Positions 34,726 to 46,084 of a stretch of DNA of 64,000 nt are shown in pieces; within the stretch, counting starts at the first letter, position 1, and the number at the start of each line of letters is the position of its first letter. The notes below the pieces were generated by a model, which saw nothing but the letters and a program-made list of their open reading frames with translations, did no database searches and had not been told where the DNA came from. This DNA is from Tretioscincus oriximinensis. Taxonomy: Eukaryota; Chordata; Lepidosauria; Squamata; Gymnophthalmidae. The stretch covers positions 3,050,889-3,114,888 of the forward strand of contig JAJVDF010000016.1 in NCBI GenBank assembly GCA_022410635.1. Reading direction: 5' to 3'. Position numbers and translations under genes: made by a program.

Positions 34726-34920
34726 TATGTTAGGCTGACCAGGTGACCCCTTGGGGGGGGGGGGATGAAAACCCGGTTTTGGGGGGCCTCCTAGTTTTTG
34801 CTGAGGAATTTTTTTTCAAAAAAACTTTAATTTTTTTTCCCTCAGCAAAAACTGGGAGGCACCCCAAAACCAGGTTTTCAACACCCCCCCCAAAAGGGAT
34901 CATCTGGTCAGCCTAACATA
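34726..34920. mobile_element. 195-bp palindromic MITE
   Basis: The arms are nearly complete inverted copies: TATGTTAGGCTGACC (34726-34740) pairs with GGTCAGCCTAACATA (34906-34920). The pairing continues through a G-run/C-run, AAAACC(C/A)GGTTTT and TTTTTGCTGAGG/CCTCAGCAAAAA. The centre at about 34808-34840 is a T/A spacer. There is no coding sequence. The bounding TA in GTTAGG/CCTAAC could be a mariner-type TA duplication. Confidence 0.75.
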
Positions 34921-35281
34921 TGTAAATATGATGGTAAACAAGTAAATAAATTGTTCAAATACCTTCTAAACAAAGTCCAATTGCAGGTTGCATGGATCAA
35001 TTACTCCATTTACATTTGCTTGAAATATTGTAAATAGATTTGCTTTTCTCAAGTAAAAACAGATGAATTTTCCAGTTGCCTAACGATGCCTTTGTCTAGC
35101 TCCAAAAGTATTCTAAAGGATCCTAAACAAGCAATGATATCTGTTACATATTTTAATGATTAATTCTATTAATTATTGTTTTCATTGTGCTTCATTGATG
35201 TTGCTTCTAATCTTTTTCCGCAACGACAATATATATTCATTTCATGAGTGTTTTATACCAATACTTGGTTTTCGTATTTTT
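34921..35281. other. No gene seen
   Basis: Unique AT-rich sequence. Nothing recognised. Confidence 0.4.
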
Positions 35282-35404
35282 ACTAGTGTAATGGCCTGCA
35301 AAATGCAGGCATGGGTTTAACTTTTCCCTTCCCAAGCTATCCCCCCAAAACCCTTCTCCTGGAACCCCTGCATGCCTCCACCTATCCTTCAACCCACCCT
35401 TCAA
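35282..35404 (+). repeat. ACTAGTGTAAT C-rich repeat, copy 1
   Basis: It starts TACTAGTGTAATGGCC and turns C-rich (CCCTTCCCAAGC, CTCCACC). The same opening, TACTAGTGTAATTAGCC followed by C-rich DNA, is found at 47740-47870. It may be a shared repeat family of unknown class. Confidence 0.45.
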
Positions 35405-36510
35405 CCCCCTCCCATCTCCACCCATCTCTCAATCCCCTTCCTTCTCCACCCACCCCTCCCCTGACTACCAGCATCGTCAGGCCTTTCTCCTATCCACCCA
35501 CCCCTCTGGCCTCTCTCCTAGCCACACACTCTCTCTGGACCCTCTCCTGTCCACCACCCCCTCNNNNNNNNNNNNNNNNNNNNNNNNNNNNNNNNNNNNN
35601 NNNNNNNNNNNNNNNNNNNNNNNNNNNNNNNNNNNNNNNNNNNNNNNNNNNNNNNNNNNNNNNNNNNNNNNNNNNNNNNNNNNNNNNNNNNNNNNNNNNN
35701 NNNNNNNNNNNNNNNNNNNNNNNNNNNNNNNNNNNNNNNNNNNNNNNNNNNNNNNNNNNNNNNNNNNNNNNNNNNNNNNNNNNNNNNNNNNNNNNNNNNN
35801 NNNNNNNNNNNNNNNNNNNNNNNNNNNNNNNNNNNNNNNNNNNNNNNNNNNNNNNNNNNNNNNNNNNNNNNNNNNNNNNNNNNNNNNNNNNNNNNNNNNN
35901 NNNNNNNNNNNNNNNNNNNNNNNNNNNNNNNNNNNNNNNNNNNNNNNNNNNNNNNNNNNNNNNNNNNNNNNNNNNNNNNNNNNNNNNNNNNNNNNNNNNN
36001 NNNNNNNNNNNNNNNNNNNNNNNNNNNNNNNNNNNNNNNNNNNNNNNNNNNNNNNNNNNNNNNNNNNNNNNNNNNNNNNNNNNNNNNNNNNNNNNNNNNN
36101 NNNNNNNNNNNNNNNNNNNNNNNNNNNNNNNNNNNNNNNNNNNNNNNNNNNNNNNNNNNNNNNNNNNNNNNNNNNNNNNNNNNNNNNNNNNNNNNNNNNN
36201 NNNNNNNNNNNNNNNNNNNNNNNNNNNNNNNNNNNNNNNNNNNNNNNNNNNNNNNNNNNNNNNNNNNNNNNNNNNNNNNNNNNNNNNNNNNNNNNNNNNN
36301 NNNNNNNNNNNNNNNNNNNNNNNNNNNNNNNNNNNNNNNNNNNNNNNNNNNNNNNNNNCCCTCTCTGGACCCTCTCCTGTCCACCACCCCCTCTGGCCTC
36401 TCTCCTAACCACCCGCCCTCTCTGGACCCTCTCCTGTCCACCCACCCCCTCAGGCCCCTCTCCTAGCCACACGCCCCCTCTGGACCCTCTCCTATCCACC
36501 CACCCGCTCA
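35405..36510 (+). repeat. C-rich minisatellite around an assembly gap
   Basis: Units of about 29-30 bases alternate between two forms: CTGGACCCTCTCCTGTCCAC plus CACCCCCT, and CTGGCCTCTCTCCTAACCAC plus CCGCCCTCT. They form a roughly 58-base higher-order unit on both sides of the gap. The gap (Ns) is 35565-36358. The long frames reported across it are artefacts of N and repeat translation. Confidence 0.9.
35565..36358. other. Assembly gap (794 Ns)
   Basis: A continuous N run inside the minisatellite. The array probably collapsed or was unresolved, so its real length is unknown. Confidence 0.99.
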
Positions 36511-36596
36511 GACCCTCAGTAGGAAAAGCAACATCTATATTCTACAAATCAAATTCAAATTATCAAATCTAGACTGTCAGCAAAGTTAATATAATT

Positions 36597-36652
36597 CCTT
36601 CCCTCCTTCTTTCCCTCCCTCCCTCCTTCCCTCCCTCCTTCCTTCCTTCCCA
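36597..36652 (+). repeat. (CCTT/CCCT)n microsatellite
   Basis: Polypyrimidine array of CCTT and CCCTCC units. Confidence 0.95.
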
Positions 36653-38060
36653 GCCAAAAAAATAAGCCCACAGTACCAACATCAGGCCAAGACAATTTGG
36701 CTTCAAATAGTTGAAGCTTTGCATAAACTATGGAAGGAGATCTTAAAGTGTCTCTAGGCATTCAGGATGTCTAATATCTCAGAACACTTCATTTTAAAAC
36801 AAAAATTTTCATAAGGAAAATAACCCTGTAAAATAATATGAGGAATACTGGGTCCTGGTGGGACTTTTTAAAAGTAATTACTTTTCCTCCCATGACCTTA
36901 GTTTGATCTTANAGAATCCAATGAATTTATGATTGAATTGTGTAACTCTTCTGGCAGCCAAACTGTGTGCTGGAGCAGTGTTTGAACAGGACACTAAAAC
37001 AGGGTTAAAAAGCCCCAGGGACTGTATCGCTAATAGACGTGCATCTGTTAAGTATCCTTCGCTTTGCTGTTCATTTTCCGGGACTGCTTCTGTCTAAGGC
37101 ACATTCTCAAGTTGGCCTAGATTGGCTTGACCCATTAGCAGATGCAAAAGGTCATCTAGCAGCTTGCCACATCATATAGTCTCTCATCTCTGCCTTTGCA
37201 GATGAATTATTTCCTCTATCCAAATAGACTTTGGACTCAAGAAATACCTTTGAAGTATGAAAGCCTCGTGCCAGTTTTCAGAGAGGCATGTGCCCTTATT
37301 TCACACATGCACATGCTATCAAAGCACTTTAAAGCAATGTAGTTGTCAGTGCATGTGGGGTATTTTCCCCTGGGATTCCTTTCCACCCCCAATGCATGAC
37401 TGCTATTTTCGTTATTGCATGAAAGAAACTGCTGGAAAAGCTGACAGAAATCTCTGGTGGGAGATTTTGCAGAAGAAAAGGATGTGGGGGAAATATTTTA
37501 GTTGCATTCACATTAGATATTTCGTGTAGCCACCAGTTGCATCGAGGCATGACGGACAAATGTCCAAGTTTGTATGAATCTAGGCGGCTATACAGTGATG
37601 TCCTCAATTGACTCATGAGTCACAATAACTTCCCTGTGCCTTAACTACCCTTAATACTGTTTACAAAGCTTTTAAGGTATTTACAACAGCTCTTAACCTC
37701 TTTTCGTCTGTATTTTAGCCCAATGGAAGAAAGGAGAAACATACTGAACATTTTCTACCAGGCGAAAGTCCGAAATTGATTTCCCGAATTGGATCTTATC
37801 ATATACAAAAGTAGCTCATGAGGAAATAGCAGAAAGCTTTCCAGAGGAGGGACTGAGGCTTCTGTCCCACATTTATCTATGCCTGACGGTGCCATATTCT
37901 GATACAGTACAAGTGATTTTAATACTCAGTCCCTTATGTGGGCATCAACAATGTTTCATTTTACACTGGGTCCAAACTGCCCTTTTAGAATAATGCAGAG
38001 TTTACAAATTATATAAATCCCATTCTTTCCCCTTCAATAGTATTCATAGCTTTCTTGATC
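36653..38060. other. No gene seen
   Basis: Unique sequence. The overlapping frames at 37257-37616 have no recognised motif. Confidence 0.4.
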
Positions 38061-38240
38061 CTGGTCACACACTTACTTTTAAATCTCCTTCAGTCCTGAA
38101 GAATGATTTTATTCTGATTTTTTATTTTCCTGGACTACACGCACTCGTACACGCACACGCACGGACACCCCACACCCCAATATCCAGATTTAGCACATTT
38201 TTCAGGACTGAAGAAGGCTTAAAAGTAAGTGTGTGACTAC
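38061..38240. mobile_element. 180-bp MITE with 40-bp inverted ends
   Basis: 38061-38100 (CTGGTCACACACTTACTTTT ...CTTCAGTCCTGAA) is inverted at 38201-38240 with about five mismatches. An ACGC/ACAC-rich stretch lies inside. I could not find a clear target duplication. The end words resemble those at 33173 and 25410. Confidence 0.7.
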
Positions 38241-40248
38241 GAATCTTATGGCTTATTTCCTCAACAATCGTGTGTTTACATGAATGAAGCAGTGCTTCAT
38301 TCTGTAGAGCAGGGAGGGAGATATTCATTCCAGGAATCAAAGACCACATTCAGCCTGCATTACATGCATGTTTTTTAAAAAAGTGTTAATGTGTTAATCT
38401 GCTGGTTACTTGATCCAGGCAAAATGCCATGATATTCTACATGACCAAAATACCACGGTTGTTGGAATTTTCATATAAATATTACCCACAGTGTTTCCAC
38501 ATTTGAACTGCTGGACTCATCTATTAAAATCAACATGCTGGAATGGATATCTGTAGGATTGACAGTATTATTACTTTTAGATTTATAAACCAAAGATAAA
38601 AAACTGCATTTTAATAAATCAAATGGGATAGAATATTAATCACCTTGTAATTTCATTTGCTGCATGTGAATATTTTAGCCATGTCTTGATGCAGTAAAGG
38701 ACATACTTCTCTTGAGTTTTTTCCACTGTGTCCAATAATATTAGGCTCTCAGTTCTGTACGGACTCCAAAGACATAACCTTGAGCATGGGAAGCAGTGCA
38801 TGAGTCTATGAAGAAGAATATTAATGACAGTGAAATAGGCCTCGTGGTAAATATAAAAGTTATTTCATTACTTAAATATCCAGATTGATATTAAAAAGAA
38901 GTAGGAAACAAACCTGCCTAAGGAAAGGAATATGGTTGAGGTTTAGACCACACACATTGCTTCTATTTATTGTAGATTAGAGATGATTCTCCAAAGATTC
39001 TTGGACTCCATATTCTGTCAGTCCTAGTTGGCCTGGTGAAAGGTGGCTAAGTCCAAATTTGCACTTTAACTGCGGAAAACGCCAAGAACTTAGTAGAAAC
39101 ATAACATTTGCACCACTTTCACCACTACATTAATCACTTCACTATTCCAGTCATTCTAAAACTATACATAAACTTACAATGATTAAGCAGTCTGCAATCA
39201 CTCTTGCGTTCTGGTAACATTCCTGTAGGAAATACATAGGTTATATTCTAGAATGTCTGTGTTCTACATGACTCATGACTGTTTTCACCCAATCATTATG
39301 AAGAGGGGCAGCCAGTTATGTAGAGCACAGAAAGGTTCTGGTCTAGAAGAAGGAATGCTTCTGTTTGGAAGAGTGTGAAAGGCAGAAAACAACTCCCCAG
39401 CCAGCTGATGGAGTTGGGTTCTAGCAGTCATTGTCTGAAGATAACTGCAAAAAAGCAAACAAGCCCTTGATAATTGGAGCCCATTTTTCTATCCTACTGC
39501 AGTTGCTGCAATTTTTAATCAAGAAATTAGCATAAACTTTTGTAAATATATAAACATCAATTTGTGGGTAAATGAAATGGATCAATCAAATCTAATCTTA
39601 TTTTGATTTTCTTAAACCTTATTTCGTACACTTTAGAATTCTGTTCTCTGAAACAGAGAAGCATCAAACTTTCATTTTCCATTTTATCTGTGTTTTTTAG
39701 CACATGGCAGAATTACACAATAAGAAATATCCACATATTGAACAAACAGCCAATAGATCCCCTATGAATCAAAGAAATACCATAAACTGAAATCTGTTCA
39801 GAAAACAAAGAACAAATCTATATAAGATGTGTCATGATGATTAGCCTTCTAAGCAAGCTGAGAGGATACTGTCAGATGATTGGCTGATTGCCTATATCCT
39901 GGATGCGAAGATGTGTCTCCAAAGTGCCAATAGCCCACCCAGCAAGCTGGCAGCCCTGCACCAGCAAAATGTTGGCCTTGCCTGAGCTTAAAGATAAGAC
40001 CAGCAGGGTGGGGGGTCAGGGGGAGAAAGGCCGTTCTATTTGTGGCAACAGGAATAGGTGTAATCCACTAGTAGTAGATACTAAATTACTCTAAACCTCT
40101 CAAACACCAAATAACAAATGGAAGAGGGCAAGACTTAAAATTCTCAAGAAATCTACATTAAGCAGAATGCTATACAAACTGTCATTCTCCCAACTGGGTG
40201 CCCTCCTTACCTTCTTGGGTACGTTTGTATATCTCATCCTGGGAGTTT
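38241..40248. other. No gene seen
   Basis: Unique AT-rich sequence. The frame at 39888-40094 has no recognised domain. Confidence 0.4.
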
Positions 40249-40249
40249 A

Positions 40250-40320
<71 letters not shown>
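40249..40320 (+). repeat. (TATC)n microsatellite
   Basis: About 18 perfect TATC units. Confidence 0.98.
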
Positions 40321-40480
40321 CTTTCCCCCGCCCCATATACAAAGGTTTCAGGGCTGCCAACAATTAAAACAGAAATTAAAAATTGGCATATATATGTAGG
40401 AAGGGAATGGCATTTCTTCAACCAAGGNCCAGGTTAAAGAGGTCAATCTTGGTCACCTTCAACATTTCTTAGAAGTACAG
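40321..40480 (-). repeat. Interspersed repeat family (CTCAGGGC type), copy 2
   Basis: CCATATACAAAGGTTTCAGG GCTGCCAACAATTAAAAC, then GGAATGGCATTTCTTC and CAAGGNCCAGG, align with copies at 43769-43992 and 21003-21260. The TATC array occupies the place of the (TTTA)n tail. Confidence 0.55.
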
Positions 40481-40855
40481 TAAAGAGAGTCCTATAGGAC
40501 CTTAGAGATGTCTATTGTTCAGATGCTGTGGAGTGAACAACTGNTTAGAGATAGACATTTATAGCAAGCTGGGTACCTGAGTTGCAAGCAACAGAAATGC
40601 AAATTAGTATGATGATGAGATAATGAGTCAAATACAGTATAATGAGGGTAAGACTTCCTGGAGAAAAAATGTCTAAAGTAAATAAGGAAGACTTGACCTG
40701 TACTTGACGCATCACCTCCACACAAATGTACATGTCTATGCAAATGTGTATGGCATTTTTGCTTGCTACAGCTTACAACAAGTTTCTGTCTCTATGCAGT
40801 TGTTCCCTTCAAAGCATCGGAAGAAGTTTGTTTATGAAAATTTATGCTGTGTATC

Positions 40856-41313
40856 CAGTGCTTTTTTTCCAGCACAAAAGGTGCCGGAACTAACACCAGC
40901 GGCGGCGGCGGGGGGGGCAGGGGGGACGAGCGGGCGGCGGGGGGGCGAGAGGGCAGGCGGGGGGCGAGAGGGTGGGGGGGCGAGCGGGCGGGGGGGCAAG
41001 CAAGCGAGTGAGCGGGGGGGCGAGCGAGCAGGCGGGGGGGGGAGCGAGCGGACGGGGGGCGAGCGGGGGGGCGAGCGGGCGGGGGGGAGCAGGCGGGGGA
41101 GCGAGTGGGGGGGCGGGGCCACACCCCCCTTGCCGGCGGCCAACGCAGCAGTACCGGCACCTTTTATTTAGGCGGGGGGGCGGGGGAGCGGAGGCGGCCG
41201 CCGCTCATTCCCGCCCCCCCGCGCCCCCCCGCGCCCCCCACGCCCCCCCCCCACGCCTAAATAAAAGATACCGGAACTGCGTTCCGGTGCGTTCCGTCAC
41301 AAAAAAAGCCCTG
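40856..41313. mobile_element. hAT-type non-autonomous transposon, 458 bp, GC-rich core
   Basis: It begins CAGTGCTTTTTTTCCAGCAC and ends with the complement of CAGGGCTTTTTTTGTGACGG. A perfect 8-bp duplication TGTGTATC flanks it (40848-40855 and 41314-41321), the hAT hallmark. GTGCCGG and CCGGAAC occur near both ends. The core is an almost pure G-rich array (GGGGGCGAGCGGGCG-type, 40900-41115) opposite a C-rich array (41200-41260), so strand asymmetry flips within the element. The Gly/Arg/Ser-rich or Pro-rich frames are artefacts. Confidence 0.88.
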
Positions 41314-41321
41314 TGTGTATC

Positions 41322-42279
41322 TTTTTCTTATTAGTTTCTCTTTGCTAGAAAACTAGCATAATAGGATGTGGAACCTTAAGAGGAGTTTATTTCTAGACAT
41401 GTTCATCTATTAAATTGCAAGTCTAGCTACATTACTGTCACCCTGTTATCAGAGAGGGTAAAATAATTTTCTCTGTTTATCTGCTTCCATTGATGCTATA
41501 AAAGGATGCATCTGATGTGGGTTGTAATGCACAAAAATATGTCCTTATCCATGTGCATTTATATTTGAATTTTAAGGGAGGACAGAGCTTTTGTTTATTT
41601 TCCCCAAAAGAAACTATTGTGACATCCAACATGTTTTTTTTAAAGAATTTATCTGGGCTTTTGTTCTGAGTTTTACAGGATCTGTGGTCCTGATCTCATT
41701 AAACAGACTAGTATAGGTAGAAGATTGAACAAATGAAGCAAGATTTGGACAGTTGTTTTGAAAAAGAAGACGGTCTTCAGCTGGTCTGTGGAACAGACAG
41801 TCTTGGCCACGTTAGCCTGAGCTGCAGTCTGTTTGCATTTTATGCCAAACAAAATTTTTGACTATGTTGTCACAAACGAAAACCTGCGTTCTTCTTGACA
41901 GCAATTCATTACAAAGCTTCTTGAACCTCACAGCAGACTCCAGGGAAAGAAACAAAGGCTGCTAATGAAACATTGCTGTTTATGNCCCAAAGAAACATAC
42001 TCCAATCAGATATTGGCTGGACACCAGAGTAAAAGAACACAAAAGCAGGAGAAATTCACTGTTTTATCTTTTAGTTCAAACCTCTTAGTGCTTTAACTGA
42101 TGAAGATACTAACATTGTTTGGAATATGTATAATATTTTAATAATGATCAATATTTAGAGAACCCTAGTAAAAATGGCATTGGAGCTCTATGATGAGCAA
42201 GAAAATAAAGGTGGTTATGCATGTATTATATTTAGGATATATTTTGAAGGTTTCAATAAATCGACCTGCTCTGCACTCT
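41322..42279. other. No gene seen
   Basis: Unique sequence. Nothing recognised. Confidence 0.4.
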
Positions 42280-43730
42280 GGTGCAGCCAGCCATTCATCT
42301 ATAGAGGCTCTGCAGGCTGGCATCGGCTGCTGCAAGGTCACCCGTGTCCACGTGCAGCCCGGGGATCTTGCAGCTAATCAGAGCCTTGCAAGGGGGCGTG
42401 TTGTGGCCTTCTCTTATAAGTGGAGGCACGNGAGTGGCCTGGGCTGCTTCTTTGCCTGGGTGAGCTTGACAAAGTCAGCAGCAGCTTCTGCTCAGCCTCT
42501 GTGAGCCTTGTTTTTGGCCTTAGGCGTCAAAGCAGCTTGAACAATAGCCTTTTTAAAGGCTGGAGTGATGTGGATTCTCAGCCGGTGTAAGCTATAAAAA
42601 TTAGCCTTGCAAGGCTTGTCCTGAGAAGTGGGGGNTTTTTTGTGGTTGGCTTTGGACAGTGTAGGCTGTAATCAATAGTCTTTTTAAAGGCTTCCCTCTG
42701 TCAGCCAGAGTAGGTTGAAATCAATAGCTTTGGGCTGTAGTTCATAGCCTGTGTGGCCTGTAATTAACCCCCCAACCCTTTACAAGGGCTTGGCTTGGGC
42801 AATTTTTGTAGCTGCTAGTGGGGTTTGGGAGTGATTATGCCAGGATCAGCTAGAAATATGTCTCAGGCAGTTAGACCCTCTAGGGCCAGGGGAGAGCCAC
42901 CCCAGGCTCTGCCACCTAGTAAACCCCACTGCACTCACTCAGCAGTGCAGTGGCAGGCCCTCCAGGCCTGGGGGTACTCACGTGGCCCCTGTTAGAGCCA
43001 ATGCCACAGGCACTTACCTTTGGTGTCAGTGGGAGTCCAAGCCCCTTGATCCCAAGCACTCCTCTGTCCATTTGGAATGTGTCCATTGTCAACTGGNTGG
43101 ATGGCCCCCAGGCTCCAATGCCATCTCTGCCCCTTGGAGGGAGGGGTCAGTCATTCTGCAACGCGGCAAGAGTTTTCTACATCTATTAACCAGTTGACAG
43201 AGGCTGTTAGGCAGTCGGCGGATGTTTTGGAGAGTCTTAAATGACTATTACATTGATCTGTTTTGTTTACTTAAGTCCTGTAAAATAACACCAGGAGAGG
43301 GGGCTTTTGACAACAGGTTCTCTGGTTTGGGCCACTCTCTACAGTGGAGAGGGACTGGCTGCTAGCTGGTCATTTTAATAATGTCCTGAGGGTGTGAGCT
43401 ATAGCCAGAATGGGAGTTAACGAGGGGTTTAGGAAATTGGCATTATATAGTTCTTCTGTCTGCTGGGATGTTATATCTAACCAAGTTTGGATAGTGACAG
43501 TTCACCACTTTGCCAAGTTCTCATGGTATAACCCTGTGGGTGAGGCTTTTTGCTGAAAATGGGCTCTTAGGTCGGCACCCTGTATGTTGAAATTTTAATG
43601 TCGGAAAGTGTTCCAGGTCCGACAGGCCTGACAGGTGCTCAGGCCCTCATTCCCAGGTGTCCTGTGGGAAAGGGGAAGGGTTCTACATCCCCAGGGGCAG
43701 CAGGAACTTCTGAAATGTTGGGAATCGGAA
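42280..43730 (+). mobile_element. Decayed DIRS-like retroelement 5'/gag region (tentative)
   Basis: GC content and style change sharply here. Around 43400-43500 one frame reads NEGFRKLALYSS...CWDVISNQVWI, the pattern W/Y-x-E-x-FR ... W-x-x-I-x-x-x-x-W found in DIRS-type gag proteins. About 60 bases on, C-stop-NFNVGKCSRSDRPDRC with a later H and C resembles their zinc-knuckle block (CWxFNxGxCxR), with Trp changed to a stop. 42280-42650 with CTTATAAGTGG may be the element's leader. No tyrosine recombinase or RT is seen. It could be another LTR-like element. Confidence 0.4.
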
Positions 43731-43741
43731 GGAGGATATTC

Positions 43742-43992
43742 ATATTTATTTATTTATTTATTTATTTACATTTTTATACCAGCTATACCCATAGGTCTCA
43801 GGGCACTTAACAATAAAACCATAATTTTAACACATTAAAAACAGCCTTTTCTAAAAATGGAGAGGAGACAGTAGTTTTCTAGTCAAAGGCCAGGCCAAAG
43901 AGATGCGTCTTTAAGCATTTTCTGAAAGTGCACACAGATGGTGATTGACGCACCTCAAGGGGGAGACTATTCCATAGTTATATCCAATGGAT
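43742..43992 (-). repeat. Interspersed repeat family (CTCAGGGC type), copy 3, with (TTTA)n
   Basis: (TTTA)n at 43743-43768, then TACCAGCTATACCCATAGGT CTCAGGGCACTTAACAATAA AACC, CAAAGGCCAGGCCAAAGAGA, and GGGGGAGACTATTCCATAG. The layout is that of an antisense LINE 3' region seen widely in reptiles. It aligns with copies 1 and 2 above. Confidence 0.6.
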
Positions 43993-44048
43993 ATATATAT
44001 ATATATGAATATTCCATTTCATATATATGAATATTCCATTTCATATCC
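43990..44048 (+). repeat. AT-rich short tandem duplication
   Basis: ATATATGAATATTCCATTTC AT occurs twice in a row after a short (TA)n run. Confidence 0.85.
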
Positions 44049-45049
44049 AATTATCAATGTATGAAGTTGTAATAATGTTCAATGTCCTTAACTAGAATGT
44101 ATGTTATGTTTATGAAATTTAAGCGTTTAAACTGTTGCGTATCATTGGGGGTCTAATGCGTCATGGCAAGCACTATATTTGCAAAGTTTCTGCTTCTACA
44201 GGCAATTCCACACTGGCTAGTATAATGGACTAGCAAATACTAGCAAATATATTAGGAGCTTCTCTTCTTCATGTTGCTAGATCTAATGGAGGCAAGAAAA
44301 GCCTTATTCAAAAAAACCTAGTCTTCAAGTTTTTGACAAATCTGAGAACAGGATTGTATGGAACTTCTAGAGTAAAAACGTCTAGAGTAAAAAACAAAAA
44401 ACCAGCCATGGATTGTGACGNGAGGATTCTATACTTCAGACTCAAAACAGTTTGATATAATTTTTTTATTTCTGCTTTTTAAACATAACAGTATTCATTC
44501 ACCCAAATATAAGTTTACATCAAAATGCCTTGTCTATATATTTAAACAGAGTCTTTGTTTTCCCCACAGATGCAAAATATCTCCCACATAAAAATAATAT
44601 ATACCGTACTTATTTGTGTTTGTGGAGTGGAAGGGCAAGAGAGGTTCAATGTACAAAATCTCCTTGTGCAGCCCAGTTGGATTTGAAAAATTAATAAAAG
44701 GGGCTTCTAACAGCTGCTTAAAACAATTAAGCTCTTCAAGCAAAGCCTTGCAGACTACACAGAATCTTAGGAAAATAATCCTTTCAATTAGTGTGTGGTC
44801 ACTGCTGCACCTGCACAAGGGAAAGTATCTGCTAATGTCAATGAGAACAATTCATGGATTCATCACTGAGGTCTTTTTATATGACCACATTTACACAGAT
44901 GTTAATCCCTGGGGTGCAAACACCAGAAGGATAACCCTTCTGTAATCCAAAGAGCATGAGAAACATGAGTTCAGATCAGGAAGGCTATTAATTTCCACGT
45001 TCATTTGAGCAAATTTTTATTCTTCCTTATGAGCATGTAGAGAGAGTCA
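44049..45049. other. No gene seen
   Basis: Unique sequence. The opposing frames at 44534-44945 show no family motif. Confidence 0.4.
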
Positions 45050-45436
45050 TTCGTAGCGCAACCAGGACGTCTTGGGCACAAGTGCGAAGTGTTTTTCAGT
45101 AGTCGATCCACAATAAATGCCTTTTTTCCTGGAATAAACTATTGCTCAGATATTCAGTCATCGTTCTAGAGTCCATATTCTTGTGACGTATGCACATGCA
45201 CAAATTAGATGTGAAACGATAAAACGATCGAGAACACAACAGTTGTTTCTATTGGTTGTTGCGAATTTTTTTTAAATTCTCAGGCTGCACTGTCAGTTCC
45301 GTAACAAGTGATGTTACGGAACTGGGACATTGGTCATTGAATATACATGTTTGGTGTGCATGGATATGCAATTGNTATATTCCAAATTACAGCATTGTAG
45401 TGGTTTTTAAGTCGTGGTGTGCACCTGGCCTAACAA
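45050..45436 (+). mobile_element. Non-autonomous DNA transposon family F, copy 2
   Basis: Colinear with 32640-33108: CACAATAAATGCC, GGAATAAACTATTG, GATATTCAGTCATCGTTCTA, GTTTGGTGTGCATGGATATG, TATATTCC and AGTGGTTTTTAAGTCG. It ends GTGTGCACCTGGCCTAA at about 45433, giving a terminus whose complement starts (T)TAGGCCAGGTGCACACCA. An internal perfect inverted repeat GTTCCGTAACA/TGTTACGGAAC lies at about 45296-45322. Confidence 0.6.
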
Positions 45437-46084
45437 TGTTATTCTATAGAATGGAATGTTATATTATTCCCTATGAACAATGACATAAGCAATAATATTA
45501 CAAAAACAACAGTCCCTTAGCTTATTTCCAGCTGCATAACTTAATCATCTGTAAAATATTTTGTAAATTAATTAATCAGGATGGAATATGATAATATTTG
45601 TGAAAGGGAGGTGTGGATTGGTAGGTCACAATATGCAATATCAAATATATCACAAAAAGATTTCACAAGACTGAAATCAAGATTGACTTTTCAACATCAT
45701 TGTTTTCTGCTCCAGCTTGGTATGCCACAGTTCTAATTTTCTTGAAATCACTGGGGACACATTGTACATTAAGGACCTGTAAAACAAGGTGAAAACACAT
45801 ATAGTTACTATGGAAAGTTGAACAGTAAATGCTGCAATGTGGTGGACTGTCTTGTCTCCTATTTCAGTACAGGTAATTTGTTCTGCTTTTTGCCTAAATA
45901 GCCAACTATATGTTTCTGGAATGCAGTGTCCTTAATGCTACATGTTTAATTAGTTATTAGTGAAAAGTAACCAATTGTCTGCACAACTATTATGAGTATC
46001 TCTACACATTTTTTCTGGGAAATCCAAGGATTGAACTGGCAGCTCTTTGCTTTTTAATCTACTTTTATATTATGTGATCTCTTT
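45437..46084. other. No gene seen
   Basis: Unique AT-rich sequence. Nothing recognised. Confidence 0.4.

Noticed and set aside
35311..36499. Very long open frames on both strands
   Set aside because: They run through 794 Ns and a minisatellite; no real coding content.
40704..41334. Gly/Arg/Ser-rich and Pro-rich open frames up to 155 codons
   Set aside because: Translations of the G-rich/C-rich core of the hAT-type element.
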